Source of the DNA: a virus
IMG/VR virus record: IMGVR_UViG_3300033553_000156
Location: 1-51,643 of that record
DNA: 51,643 bases
Direction: 5' to 3' (one strand)
A model generated the notes under the pieces. That model was not told where the DNA came from. It made no database searches and saw only the letters and a list, made by a program, of their open reading frames with translations. A program made the position numbers and the translations under genes. Numbering within the stretch: position 1 is the first letter of the stretch; each line of letters opens with the position of its first letter. Positions 25,002-32,310 of the stretch are shown piece by piece.

Positions 25002-25243
25002 ATGAAAACACTGGCCGAAGGGTCTGGGCCAGCATAACCGCAGGGCTGTTGACCGGTACTGCATATCTTATGGGCGCAGTAACGCAGATGCTTAACGATG
25101 GCAAGACCAATTTTAGCGACATAGCGGAATTGGTGTGGCTAGTTGCTGTCCTTGCTACTATTGCTGGCGCTGCTAAGGATGTTCAATCCCGTATGAACGA
25201 ACACAAACATACGGGGGGTAGCAATGAGTTCGAAGCTGATTAA
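24998..25243 (+). CDS. Holin-like two-helix membrane protein
   Basis: 81 residues with two hydrophobic helices (WASITAGLLTGTAYLMGAV and ELVWLVAVLATIAGAAKDV) and a short charged C-terminus, the layout of class II holins. It directly precedes the spanin genes and its start overlaps the upstream stop (ATGA). It would form membrane lesions that release or activate the amidase. Confidence 0.75.
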   Translation: MNENTGRRVWASITAGLLTGTAYLMGAVTQMLNDGKTNFSDIAELVWLVAVLATIAGAAKDVQSRMNEHKHTGGSNEFEAD

Positions 25244-25613
25244 ATGGGCCGTAGTGGCCTCTTTGGTTGCAGGAGTATGCTGGTGGTTCTACAGCACCGG
25301 GTATAGCGTAGCAACCGGTGAAGCTGCAAAGGTACAAGTGGAGTTAATTGCGGCTGCTGTAAGCGAGTACAATGAAAAGCAGGTGGCCGTGAATGAAGCC
25401 GGTGCTGCGTTGGAAGAGAAACAGTCAGAAAATAATGTTCGCTTCAGAACCATTACCAAGGAGGTGATTAAGTATGTTCAAGTTCACCCTACTGCTACTG
25501 AGTGTCTTGACGCTTACGGGGTGCGGATATGGCGCATGGCCAGTCAAACAGGAACGGGTAAGCTACCCGCCAAACATGATGAAAAAGTGTCCCGAACAAT
25601 TGAGCCACCTTAA
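25224..25613 (+). CDS. Rz: Inner-membrane spanin (Rz-like)
   Basis: 129 residues with one N-terminal membrane anchor (WAVVASLVAGVCWWFYSTGY) and a periplasmic helical domain (residues 35-85). The C-terminal part overlaps the lipoprotein gene in another frame, the classic Rz/Rz1 arrangement. It spans the periplasm with its partner to fuse inner and outer membranes in the last step of lysis. This indicates a Gram-negative host. Confidence 0.85.
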   Translation: MSSKLIKWAVVASLVAGVCWWFYSTGYSVATGEAAKVQVELIAAAVSEYNEKQVAVNEAGAALEEKQSENNVRFRTITKEVIKYVQVHPTATECLDAYGVRIWRMASQTGTGKLPAKHDEKVSRTIEPP

Positions 25614-25734
25614 AGATGGGACTGAGCTGGCTATGCTTCAAGCTCACGTTGAAGACGCCCAAGTTTATCATACCTGTAAGGATGCGCATAACGCGCTAGT
25701 GGAGGCAATACATGAAGGCGACAAAAGCAATTGA
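25474..25734 (+). CDS. Rz1: Outer-membrane lipoprotein spanin (Rz1-like)
   Basis: 86 residues. Signal peptide with a lipobox (LLLLSVLTLTGCG, cysteine at about 17) for outer-membrane anchoring. It starts inside the Rz-like gene in a different frame and runs past its end, so the pair is overlapping rather than fully embedded. AAGGAGG precedes the ATG. Confidence 0.85.
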   Translation: MFKFTLLLLSVLTLTGCGYGAWPVKQERVSYPPNMMKKCPEQLSHLKDGTELAMLQAHVEDAQVYHTCKDAHNALVEAIHEGDKSN

Positions 25735-26458
25735 GGATTCATGTATGCTGGAAAAAGATTTGGTTACAAAGCACTCTTCATTGGTAAAGTCTATCGCTTA
25801 CCGATTATTGGTTCGATTGCCGACAAACGTACAAGCCGGTGATTTAATACAAGCTGGTATGATTAGCTTGCTTGAATCCTGGAGGAATTATGACGGTACA
25901 AATGGAGCAAGCTTTGAAACTTACGCGAGGATCAGAATAAAAGGTGCTATGTTAGATGAACTTCGTCGCACTGACTGGGCGCCACGGTCTGTTCATCGTA
26001 AAGCTAGACAAGTTGCAGCAGCGGTATGTGAAATCGAAAACCGAAACGGAAGAAAAGCCAACGCGAGTGAAGTTGCGGAAAAATTAAATATAACACTTCG
26101 GGAATATACTCGCATAGTTAATAGTGCTTCTGACTGCCGTATGCTCAGCACCGACGACATTGGTAAAAACGGGGAAGATTCATTTAAGATAGTTGCAGGT
26201 TCCGAAGTTGATAATCCCTTCAACCAAATACAAGATTTAGAATTTAAAGCGAGTCTGTCCGAAGCAATATCCCTTCTTCCCAACCGTGAACAACTCGTAG
26301 TAAATTTGTATTACAGTGAAGACTTTAACTTTCGTGAAATTGGGGCTATGTTTGACCTAACAGAGTCGAGGATTTGCCAAATTCACAAAAACGCACTAGA
26401 CCGACTTCAAGCGTGGAACAGGAGGTTTGTAAATGAAGAAAACAACGAAGTTGATTGA
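25712..26458 (+). CDS. FliA-family (sigma-28-like) RNA polymerase sigma factor
   Basis: Up to 248 residues; the start may instead be M12 at 25745, because the first codons overlap the spanin gene. All sigma-28 regions are present: region 2 (VRLPTNVQAGDLIQAGMISL, FETYARIRIKGAMLDELRRT, DWAPRSVHRKAR), region 3 (ASEVAEKLNITLREYTRIV) and region 4 (LLPNREQLVVNLYYSEDFNF, then EIGAMFDLTESRICQIHKNA). Length equals cellular FliA. FliA drives flagellar and chemotaxis genes; on a phage it could redirect host transcription to phage or flagellar promoters. I found no convincing TAAA-N15-GCCGATAA promoter in the window. Confidence 0.92.
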   Translation: MKATKAIEDSCMLEKDLVTKHSSLVKSIAYRLLVRLPTNVQAGDLIQAGMISLLESWRNYDGTNGASFETYARIRIKGAMLDELRRTDWAPRSVHRKARQVAAAVCEIENRNGRKANASEVAEKLNITLREYTRIVNSASDCRMLSTDDIGKNGEDSFKIVAGSEVDNPFNQIQDLEFKASLSEAISLLPNREQLVVNLYYSEDFNFREIGAMFDLTESRICQIHKNALDRLQAWNRRFVNEENNEVD

Positions 26459-26780
26459 GTTTGAAGGCTGGCGCGTACCAGTCGGTTTCAGCACGGATGG
26501 ATGCACATGCGCGCCTGATACTGTATTTGGTGTAAATATAACTGACGCTTGCGCTATGCACGATTTTTTACGTCGTCATATTTGCTACTATAGTCATATG
26601 ACTCCGAGTGAAGCCGATAAGATATTTCGTCGTCATATCAAAGCGCTTGGTGGTGAGAGATTTGTGGCGACTATCTATTGGTTTTTTGTGGCTAAGATCA
26701 TGCGTAGATTTTTTACTCGTACATTCCCATTGCCAGTTATGTGGTTTGATTACAAATATGCAAGACAGGAGGCCGTGTAA
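26433..26780 (+). CDS. DUF1353/phospholipase-like small protein
   Basis: 115 residues starting inside the end of the sigma gene. The segment PVGFSTDGCTCAPDTVFGVN followed by DACAMHDFLRRH resembles the DUF1353 family and also the Cys-x-x-His-Asp core of phospholipase A2-like folds. A hydrophobic WFFVAKIMRRFF stretch lies near the C-terminus. The activity is not established; the family call is tentative. Confidence 0.6.
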   Translation: MKKTTKLIEFEGWRVPVGFSTDGCTCAPDTVFGVNITDACAMHDFLRRHICYYSHMTPSEADKIFRRHIKALGGERFVATIYWFFVAKIMRRFFTRTFPLPVMWFDYKYARQEAV

Positions 26781-26782
26781 AC

Positions 26783-27481
26783 ATGAGAGTTATGACCGCC
26801 AACATTGCAGGTATGCGTTTCACTGACTTGCAAAGACTGGGTGACGTTATAAAGAAGCGCAGGGTAACTGCAATTGGAGTTCAGGAAGTTGCTGATACGA
26901 GCAACTATATGCACCAGAATTTTTATGATCAGGTTGAAGCTTTGGCGGTTTATTGCGGGTTACGCAATACCGTCCACAGTTCATATAAACCGTTCGCCAA
27001 CCATAACGGGACTTATGGTAACGCCATTCTTTCCCGCTGGCCAATAATCCGGTCCGAAGTTAGGAATTTACCTCAAACGGCTCATACAACACAACCACGA
27101 ACAGCTATTAAAGTTGTTCTTTGGGAGTGGTGGCGTAGAAGGGAGACGACTTTAATTTGTACTCACCTTAGCGGAGGGAACTCTGACCTAGCAAACGCCG
27201 AAAGGATATTGCACATGCAACATATTAATAACATGCTGCAAGGGGAAAATGGCGTGAAAATTACGCTGGGTGATTTCAACGACCTAGTTGATCGCGAAAG
27301 TTATCAATACGCAGAAGAATTGCTCGGTAAAAGCGTAAACACACCCAGCCCGATACAACGGGATTTTGTACGTGTCATTGGGGCTGAACCAAAAGCCGTT
27401 GAAATTATTCGAATGGGGTATGACCCGAATGACCTAACAGATTCCGAGTCTGACCATCCGTTTATAGTTGTTGATATTTAA
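26783..27481 (+). CDS. Endonuclease/exonuclease/phosphatase (EEP) family protein
   Basis: 232 residues with the EEP motif series: MTANIAG at the N-terminus, IGVQEVAD (catalytic Glu), GNAILSRWPI, CTHLSGG, LGDFNDL (Asp/Asn) and the terminal SDHPFIVVDI. Such enzymes cleave phosphodiesters in DNA, RNA or lipid-linked substrates. No signal peptide is visible. It lies in the cassette after the lysis genes with the sigma factor. Substrate unknown. Confidence 0.87.
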   Translation: MRVMTANIAGMRFTDLQRLGDVIKKRRVTAIGVQEVADTSNYMHQNFYDQVEALAVYCGLRNTVHSSYKPFANHNGTYGNAILSRWPIIRSEVRNLPQTAHTTQPRTAIKVVLWEWWRRRETTLICTHLSGGNSDLANAERILHMQHINNMLQGENGVKITLGDFNDLVDRESYQYAEELLGKSVNTPSPIQRDFVRVIGAEPKAVEIIRMGYDPNDLTDSESDHPFIVVDI

Positions 27482-27500
27482 TCCTATGATAGGGGGTAGT

Positions 27501-27749
27501 ATGAAAGACGAACAAGGTACAACGAAAGAGCAGGATAAGAGGCGAATACGCTCTACCTTCAAAGCAATGTGGCCCAAACCTTGGGCTAAAGGTATTGATA
27601 AGGAAACAAGGATAGGTGACTTTGGTCACGCACTGTCAAACTGTATAACAGAATCGGTGCGTAGAAACGCGCAAGAGTCATGGAAGTTTTTAGTCGTCTG
27701 TATCATCGTACTTCTGATAATGTTGATGCTAAGCGAAGCAGGAATGTAA
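27501..27749 (+). CDS. C-terminally anchored small membrane protein
   Basis: About 82 residues from the ATG at 27501 (AGGGGGT site upstream); a longer frame from 27468 lacks a ribosome-binding site. Charged N-terminus and one C-terminal membrane helix (FLVVCIIVLLIMLMLSEAGM). Last gene of the plus-strand late region. Function unknown. Confidence 0.65.
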   Translation: MKDEQGTTKEQDKRRIRSTFKAMWPKPWAKGIDKETRIGDFGHALSNCITESVRRNAQESWKFLVVCIIVLLIMLMLSEAGM

Positions 27750-27762
27750 CCTGTAAAAGTTA

Positions 27763-27892
27763 AAATTTCATACGAAAACATTAGTTTTCGTATGAAATAG
27801 ATTAAAAATGACTATTTAGGACTACTCTTAACTTACATAACTGTAGAGTACATATAATTATATGACCCTAATTATTATGTATGTTATATAAT
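27763..27892. repeat. Dispersed ~115-bp element, copy A, with a 15-bp hairpin
   Basis: Begins with a perfect inverted repeat (ATTTCATACGAAAAC pairing with GTTTTCGTATGAAAT around a 4-base loop), followed by sequence almost identical to the copy at 30994-31116, including GACTATTTAGGACTAC and TAGAGTACATATAATTATAT. It lies between convergent operons, so here the hairpin can act as a bidirectional terminator. The conserved flank is longer than a terminator needs. Confidence 0.85.
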
Positions 27893-27919
27893 CGTCTTAT
27901 TATGATGGACCATAGGTAT

Positions 27920-28291
27920 CTACGTTGTCCCAGGAATTATCTTGTTCGCCTTACAGTGGGAACATACTACATGTATCACAGCGTCTCCACCTTTACCACC
28001 ATCACTTATCCAATTATGTGCGCATATTCTTGGTACCCCGTGTCTATCGAACCATGTGTCAGCATCATTTGCTCGTGTCTCAACGAATTTTTGCCATAAA
28101 GATATTTCGTTGGCGTGTCTATGATCAAGGCAAAGTTGCTGTCTCAACCAATCATGTAAAATCTGTAATCTAGCCCCTCGTAGTGACCTGTGTTTGTTGG
28201 CGTACTTGAGCTCTATGTCAAGAGCCCTTATTCGGGCTTCTAACTCTTTGATACGAAGATCTCTCCACTCTACCTCAGAATATGTAGTCAT
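27920..28291 (-). CDS. Hypothetical protein with CxxC motif
   Basis: 123 residues. The N-terminal 45 are helical (WRDLRIKELEARIRALDIEL). The C-terminal part has ICAHNW and VVCSHCKANK, which could bind a metal. AAGGA precedes the ATG. It is the last gene of the long minus-strand metabolism region. Function unknown. Confidence 0.72.
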   Translation of the reverse strand: MTTYSEVEWRDLRIKELEARIRALDIELKYANKHRSLRGARLQILHDWLRQQLCLDHRHANEISLWQKFVETRANDADTWFDRHGVPRICAHNWISDGGKGGDAVIHVVCSHCKANKIIPGTT

Positions 28292-28511
28292 GACTTAATC
28301 CTTTATATCCATCAGAGTCATGTTTCGGCCAACAGTCAATCGCGGCTCCATCAGCTGTTACCATTGTGGCGCATATTACTTCTGGAGCCACTTCGTGTAA
28401 GGTGATAGGGGTAGTAGCATTGGAAAAGAGTCGCATCATATACATAGCACTTCCCACAATACTAGTCAATAAAAGACCGACGGCTACATAAAAAGCTATT
28501 TTGGTCCACAT
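28275..28511 (-). CDS. Small membrane-anchored protein
   Basis: 78 residues with an N-terminal membrane helix (IAFYVAVGLLLTSIVGSAMY) and a short exported-looking tail with two cysteines. AAGGTG lies upstream of the ATG; it overlaps the next gene by 17 bases. Function unknown. Confidence 0.7.
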   Translation of the reverse strand: MWTKIAFYVAVGLLLTSIVGSAMYMMRLFSNATTPITLHEVAPEVICATMVTADGAAIDCWPKHDSDGYKGLSHDYIF

Positions 28512-28520
28512 AAATACACC

Positions 28521-28742
28521 TTATCTCATTTCTTCAGGGATAATGACGAAGCTTATGATGTCGAGGGCTCGTTCTCGACTATGAACCCGCCCATCAAAAT
28601 TATGGGCGAGATTTGTATCGATACCGCCTCCACGATGTCTTACGGTAACAACAGTATCTGGTGGGACCGGGCAATCTCCACCTTTCCAAGGGATAGCGGT
28701 AGAGATCGGTAGTTTAGGGTAAGGTATATTTCCTCTAAACAT
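28521..28742 (-). CDS. 73-residue conserved phage hypothetical protein
   Basis: Contains AIPWKGGDCPVPPDTVVTVR and a short HRGG loop, a pattern I recognise from small phage proteins of unknown role. AAGGA lies about 14 bases upstream, a little far. It overlaps about 100 bases with the downstream end of the preceding ORF, so one of the two ends is probably misread. Confidence 0.72.
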   Translation of the reverse strand: MFRGNIPYPKLPISTAIPWKGGDCPVPPDTVVTVRHRGGGIDTNLAHNFDGRVHSRERALDIISFVIIPEEMR

Positions 28743-28930
28743 ATCTTAGAAATTAAATCCTTCAATATCTTTCTAACCCCCACTATACGATCGCTCACTC
28801 GATGACGACTCCTGGTATCTGATATACCATCATTCATCTCTTCTAAGACAGTTACCCTAGATAACATATCTTTTATCAAAGAAATTTGAGATTCAGATAT
28901 AGCTAAACCATTATAAGACATATTTTTCAT
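28640..28930 (-). CDS. Hypothetical helical protein, 3' end uncertain
   Basis: The ATG overlaps the ligase stop (ATGA). The first ~55 residues (MSYNGLAISESQISLIKDML and onwards) are convincing. The last ~35 overlap the next gene and look like an out-of-frame shadow. Removing one base from the C5 run near 28780 would end the protein soon after RIVG, so this could be another extra-base case. Function unknown. Confidence 0.5.
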   Translation of the reverse strand: MKNMSYNGLAISESQISLIKDMLSRVTVLEEMNDGISDTRSRHRVSDRIVGVRKILKDLISKICLEEIYLTLNYRSLPLSLGKVEIARSHQILLLP

Positions 28931-30012
28931 AAGTCGTCCCTAAAACGAAGAGCCACAGCATGAAAAGGCCTACCTTCATCGGTATAATTAGGAAATTGTA
29001 CCGTGACTGATCGACCTATGTAGTCTTCTTTATTGACAAGTACCGTCCGTTTAAATTCGATCGATCCGGGTGCCGAAGTGTCGAAAGACTGACCGTTCGG
29101 GGTCAAACAAGATAGGACGCCCCAACCATCTCTGGATGACTTAACATCGACGACGACCGCCTCGATCTCTATCATTGGTACATCGTCCAACGACTTAACT
29201 TTGATCAGGCCTTGAGATCGTTTACCTGGTTCGTACAAAGTGTCTGCGTGGCGAAGTATCAGGCCCTCATAACCTTGGCTCCTTGATCTCAGTAACGACT
29301 CGTTCAGACTGTCTTTTATCCTACCAGTAGGAGCTACGACCACATTATCGAAGCCTTTAAACATCTCGGTCAACAAACGATGTCGATATAGATATGTTCT
29401 ATCCATCACTATATCATAAGCCATATACTTCAATTTCAACGTATCCGGCTGAGCTCTTTTGGTCCAACTTGATATAGTCTGCAACGACGTACAATGGTGA
29501 TACAGCTCGCCGTCTATCGTCATACCGTCTGGTACATTGACCATATCTTTCAGTATATGACCAATAGTAGTTATCCATTTACCTCGACGAGTATAAGCTC
29601 TTAGCTCTCCACCATCGTTGACTATCAAACATCTATGACCGTCGTACTTATATTGGGCATAATACTCTTTTAACGATCTTACCTTTACTCGCTTGTAAGA
29701 CTGAGCCAACATTGGTTTATACAGGTTTAAAGCATTACAATTGGATAAAGATCTAGCTTCTTCGATACTATATCGATAGCCTTTATCCAACTGCTTATTT
29801 ACCCTTGAATCTATTCGACTCTGAATCTGTTGATCCAAAGTTCTACCTGCCAAACCTCTTTCCACTCTCTCTGTCTGAGTTTGATGAGACCCGTCCATCA
29901 TTCCATATCTAATGACGATCGTGTTATCTATAGGCTCTATCCTCCATACCATCATAGAACCTATAGATGATTTTCTGTACAATACTACGGCTTTATCAGT
30001 GGAGATAGACAT
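28927..30012 (-). CDS. ATP-dependent DNA ligase
   Basis: 361 residues. The first ~95 residues look like a WGR-type domain (MVWRIEPIDNTIVIRYGMMD, ERGLAGRTLDQQI). The catalytic core follows: motif I KYDGHR with nucleotidylated Lys122, motif III DGELYHH, motif IV EGLILRH, motif V IKVKS, then an OB fold. It seals nicks during replication and repair. GGAGG precedes the ATG. The WGR-like front end is an unusual addition for a phage ligase. Confidence 0.93.
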   Translation of the reverse strand: MSISTDKAVVLYRKSSIGSMMVWRIEPIDNTIVIRYGMMDGSHQTQTERVERGLAGRTLDQQIQSRIDSRVNKQLDKGYRYSIEEARSLSNCNALNLYKPMLAQSYKRVKVRSLKEYYAQYKYDGHRCLIVNDGGELRAYTRRGKWITTIGHILKDMVNVPDGMTIDGELYHHCTSLQTISSWTKRAQPDTLKLKYMAYDIVMDRTYLYRHRLLTEMFKGFDNVVVAPTGRIKDSLNESLLRSRSQGYEGLILRHADTLYEPGKRSQGLIKVKSLDDVPMIEIEAVVVDVKSSRDGWGVLSCLTPNGQSFDTSAPGSIEFKRTVLVNKEDYIGRSVTVQFPNYTDEGRPFHAVALRFRDDL

Positions 30013-30130
30013 GTACCACCTCCTGTTTTGACTGTGTCATATAAAAATTAACGGCCCATATTAACGCTTCACAGTACCCTACTCCATGATTCATAAGTAG
30101 GCCTATGTTGTACAAGATTTCATCATTCAC
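29996..30130 (-). CDS. 44-residue hypothetical protein
   Basis: GTG start overlapping the HNH gene stop (GTGA). It begins VNDEILYNIGLLMNHGVGYC and ends 17 bases inside the ligase gene, whose ribosome-binding site it contains. Helical, no motif. Overlap at both ends supports it being real. Confidence 0.55.
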   Translation of the reverse strand: MNDEILYNIGLLMNHGVGYCEALIWAVNFYMTQSKQEVVHVYLH

Positions 30131-30735
30131 AGATTCACCGTTGTCAAATTATCTATGTCACAATTTAGAGCATCGCCATCTTTGAATATAATTCTCTGGT
30201 CTTCGTTGATAGGGCCATTAAAGTATACCCAGACTAATTCGTGTAAACCACACCTTATTTTATCGACACTACAGCCGATTATAGGTATATTGGTATCCAC
30301 AGTGCCGATCGCTCGTCCTTTAGTCCGCCCTCGGCTAGACTCTTTCCAGTGTAATCTTCCTCCTTCGTAGTAAAAGATGCTTTGTAAATATACTTTAGAG
30401 AATGGTAAAATTCTGATTTTCTTTAGCGATCTAGAACCTTTAACGAATGTCTTTGTTTCATGAGCTACCGCCATTCGTCGCTTACTGCCTCGACCTACCT
30501 CTACATAATCTGCCTTGTGTTTATATCTACCTTTTTTAGCAAGATACATGTGATCTAAATTTTGGCAAGCTTTTACACCGCAAGTAAATTCTATCTTCAT
30601 GTCTACAGGAATAGGTCCATTAGCTCTTTCCCAATTTACTTCGTGTAAAAGTTTACCCCTTTTATCTAATGCATGACCATTGAGAGCCAGTCGGGCTTCG
30701 GGATATATGCACTCTGTCCGAGTTGTTTTATTCAT
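30127..30735 (-). CDS. HNH endonuclease with duplicated HNH-like domain
   Basis: 202 residues. Residues about 30-65 (LLHEVNWERANGPIPVDMKI then CGVKACQNLDHMYLA) and 163-200 (LHELVWVYFNGPINEDQRII then CDIDNLTTVN) are two copies of the HNH fold. The first keeps the C-x4-C and N/H pattern; the second lacks clear HNH catalytic residues. Such proteins are mobile homing endonucleases or regulators in phages. It has its own promoter five bases before the ATG, giving a predicted leaderless mRNA. Confidence 0.8.
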   Translation of the reverse strand: MNKTTRTECIYPEARLALNGHALDKRGKLLHEVNWERANGPIPVDMKIEFTCGVKACQNLDHMYLAKKGRYKHKADYVEVGRGSKRRMAVAHETKTFVKGSRSLKKIRILPFSKVYLQSIFYYEGGRLHWKESSRGRTKGRAIGTVDTNIPIIGCSVDKIRCGLHELVWVYFNGPINEDQRIIFKDGDALNCDIDNLTTVNL

Positions 30736-30740
30736 GATAT

Positions 30741-30769
30741 ATTATACCGTAATTACATTCGGATGTACA
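30741..30769 (-). promoter_or_regulatory. Promoter of the HNH gene
   Basis: Minus strand: TGTACA (30769-30764), 17-bp spacer, TATAAT (30746-30741), with GGGCC three bases upstream of the -35 box. The ATG at 30735 is only five bases from the -10 box. Confidence 0.88.
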
Positions 30770-30787
30770 CTTGGCCCTTGACTGGCC

Positions 30788-30976
30788 TTATATTTTTATT
30801 ACTAATTCCACTGAAAGGATACGTGAAGGTTCTGCCGACTGCATTTGACTTGTGTCGATAGAGGCCAAGTCTACGTACTCCACGCTTATACCTGCGTCTT
30901 TCTCGAAACTCGTCAACAAATCTTTAATCTGCGATTCGATGACGGCTTTACGAGCCTTAATATCTTTAATATCCAT
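30788..30976 (-). CDS. 62-residue hypothetical protein
   Basis: Helical N-terminus (MDIKDIKARKAVIESQIKDL) and a short beta-like C-terminus. It follows repeat copy B and lies upstream of the HNH promoter. No family recognised. Confidence 0.6.
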   Translation of the reverse strand: MDIKDIKARKAVIESQIKDLLTSFEKDAGISVEYVDLASIDTSQMQSAEPSRILSVELVIKI

Positions 30977-30993
30977 TTCGACCTCAACTTAAA

Positions 30994-31116
30994 AATTCAT
31001 GTGAAAACAGTAGTTTTCGTATAAAATAGATTAAAAATGACTATTTAGGACTACTATGAACGTACATAACTGTAGAGTACATATAATTATATGACCCTAA
31101 TTATTATGTATGTTAT
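30994..31116. repeat. Dispersed ~115-bp element, copy B
   Basis: Nearly identical to copy A at 27763-27892. It starts with a dyad GAAAAC-AGTA-GTTTTC and shares ATAGATTAAAAATGACTATT, then TACATAACTGTAGAGTACAT and ATTATGTATGTTATA. Here it lies inside a minus-strand operon, between the tiny membrane protein and the 62-residue gene, so simple convergent termination does not explain it. Confidence 0.85.
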
Positions 31117-31232
31117 AGTACTCCATAATTTTGCATAGCTTTCAGTACACCCCAGGCTATTCCGTAGCCTAAGGACATCGAGGCTAAACCTATGGCTATA
31201 ATACCTACCACTATTTCTCCAAACTTTTTCAT
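31113..31232 (-). CDS. 39-residue membrane protein
   Basis: Begins MKKFGEIVVGIIAIGLASMS and consists of one glycine-rich membrane helix. The ATG overlaps the dCMP deaminase stop (ATGA), so it is the last gene of the nucleotide-modification operon. Function unknown. Confidence 0.65.
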   Translation of the reverse strand: MKKFGEIVVGIIAIGLASMSLGYGIAWGVLKAMQNYGVL

Positions 31233-31663
31233 GACCATTTTACCAAGGTTATGCCGGCTTTCTTCGCCAAAGCTTTTACTTCAGGATGAGGATATTCGTC
31301 TTTGAAAACCACTCGTTTACATGACGTATTACAGATCAGCTTCATACAATGTATACAGGGCTGAGTGGTGCAGTACATGGTATCTATACTCAACACATCT
31401 GGACACTGTAATAGAGCATTCTGTTCCGCATGTACCGCTTCACATTTGTGTAAGTCTGATCCAGAAGGTGCATAGGCGCCTTCGCACGGAGAGTCAACAC
31501 ACTCAACGAATCCCATAGGTCTACCGTTGTAGCCCGTAGACAGTATATGGTTTAACTCGTTCACTGCGATAGCTCCAGTCTTACGCCGTACACACGAGCC
31601 TCGTAAACTTACCACCTCTACCATGGTCATGAAGTAGTCGTCGACACTGATTCGATTACTCAT
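31229..31663 (-). CDS. dCMP deaminase
   Basis: 144 residues with the zinc-dependent deaminase core: HAEQN (His79, Glu81) and QPCIHC (Cys103, Cys106). The extra cysteine-rich insert (residues 50-74) is usual for T4-type dCMP deaminases. It converts dCMP to dUMP, feeding ThyX. Overlaps ThyX by eight bases. In a cell where dCMP is also hydroxymethylated, this enzyme sets the split between T and modified C. Confidence 0.93.
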   Translation of the reverse strand: MSNRISVDDYFMTMVEVVSLRGSCVRRKTGAIAVNELNHILSTGYNGRPMGFVECVDSPCEGAYAPSGSDLHKCEAVHAEQNALLQCPDVLSIDTMYCTTQPCIHCMKLICNTSCKRVVFKDEYPHPEVKALAKKAGITLVKWS

Positions 31664-32300
31664 TTATCCACCCCATAGCTTTAGACGTCCAAGGACACAC
31701 TCCGCAAAAGATTTCTTTTATCTCTTTAGCGATTTCCTGATGTTCTTTCTGAACATGCTCTTCATCACGTATCTGTAGATAGTGAATCCAGCTCCTGATC
31801 GATCCAGTCATGTACAACTTGGTAGTAGTGCACAATGGAAGAACCATTCGTGCACTTTCTTTGGCTATACCTTTATACACTAATTCATTGTATAAACGGA
31901 TGGACGCCTGAAGATGCCTATTGACTTTGTCATACAAAGTATTGTCATCACAGTCTTCAGTAGAACTTTGACGATTAGTTGATCCAGCCAAACGCAGCTC
32001 TACCTTCTCGAACTTGTCTGGAGACGCGTATCTCTGGCTAAATTCCTGGAAACTAAAGCTTCGATGACGTAAGATTTGAGCCGCTATGGCTCTCGATGTT
32101 TCGATTTCCACCGTCATATGAGCCATCTCAAACGGTGACCAGTGATGGTTATCGATCAAGAATCGTATCAGTTTAGGCGCCGTAGCCGTGTTGAGCTGAT
32201 TTTCTTGGTTACTTATTCGGGCCAGGAATATGATCAATTCGTCGATCGATTTAATCACCGGTCCAGTCACGTCCGTGGTACTAACGAGTTTCGCGTACAT
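31656..32300 (-). CDS. thyX: FAD-dependent thymidylate synthase ThyX
   Basis: 214 residues with the ThyX signature RHRSFSFQEFSQRY (residues 78-91) and a C-terminal SIRSWIHYLQIRDEEHVQKE segment. It makes dTMP from dUMP using methylene-tetrahydrofolate and FAD. AAGGA lies before the ATG. The same operon also has a ThyA-fold enzyme, so two unrelated synthase folds are present; this supports the ThyA-like one having another substrate. Confidence 0.95.
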   Translation of the reverse strand: MYAKLVSTTDVTGPVIKSIDELIIFLARISNQENQLNTATAPKLIRFLIDNHHWSPFEMAHMTVEIETSRAIAAQILRHRSFSFQEFSQRYASPDKFEKVELRLAGSTNRQSSTEDCDDNTLYDKVNRHLQASIRLYNELVYKGIAKESARMVLPLCTTTKLYMTGSIRSWIHYLQIRDEEHVQKEHQEIAKEIKEIFCGVCPWTSKAMGWINE

Positions 32301-32310
32301 TGTTTATCCT

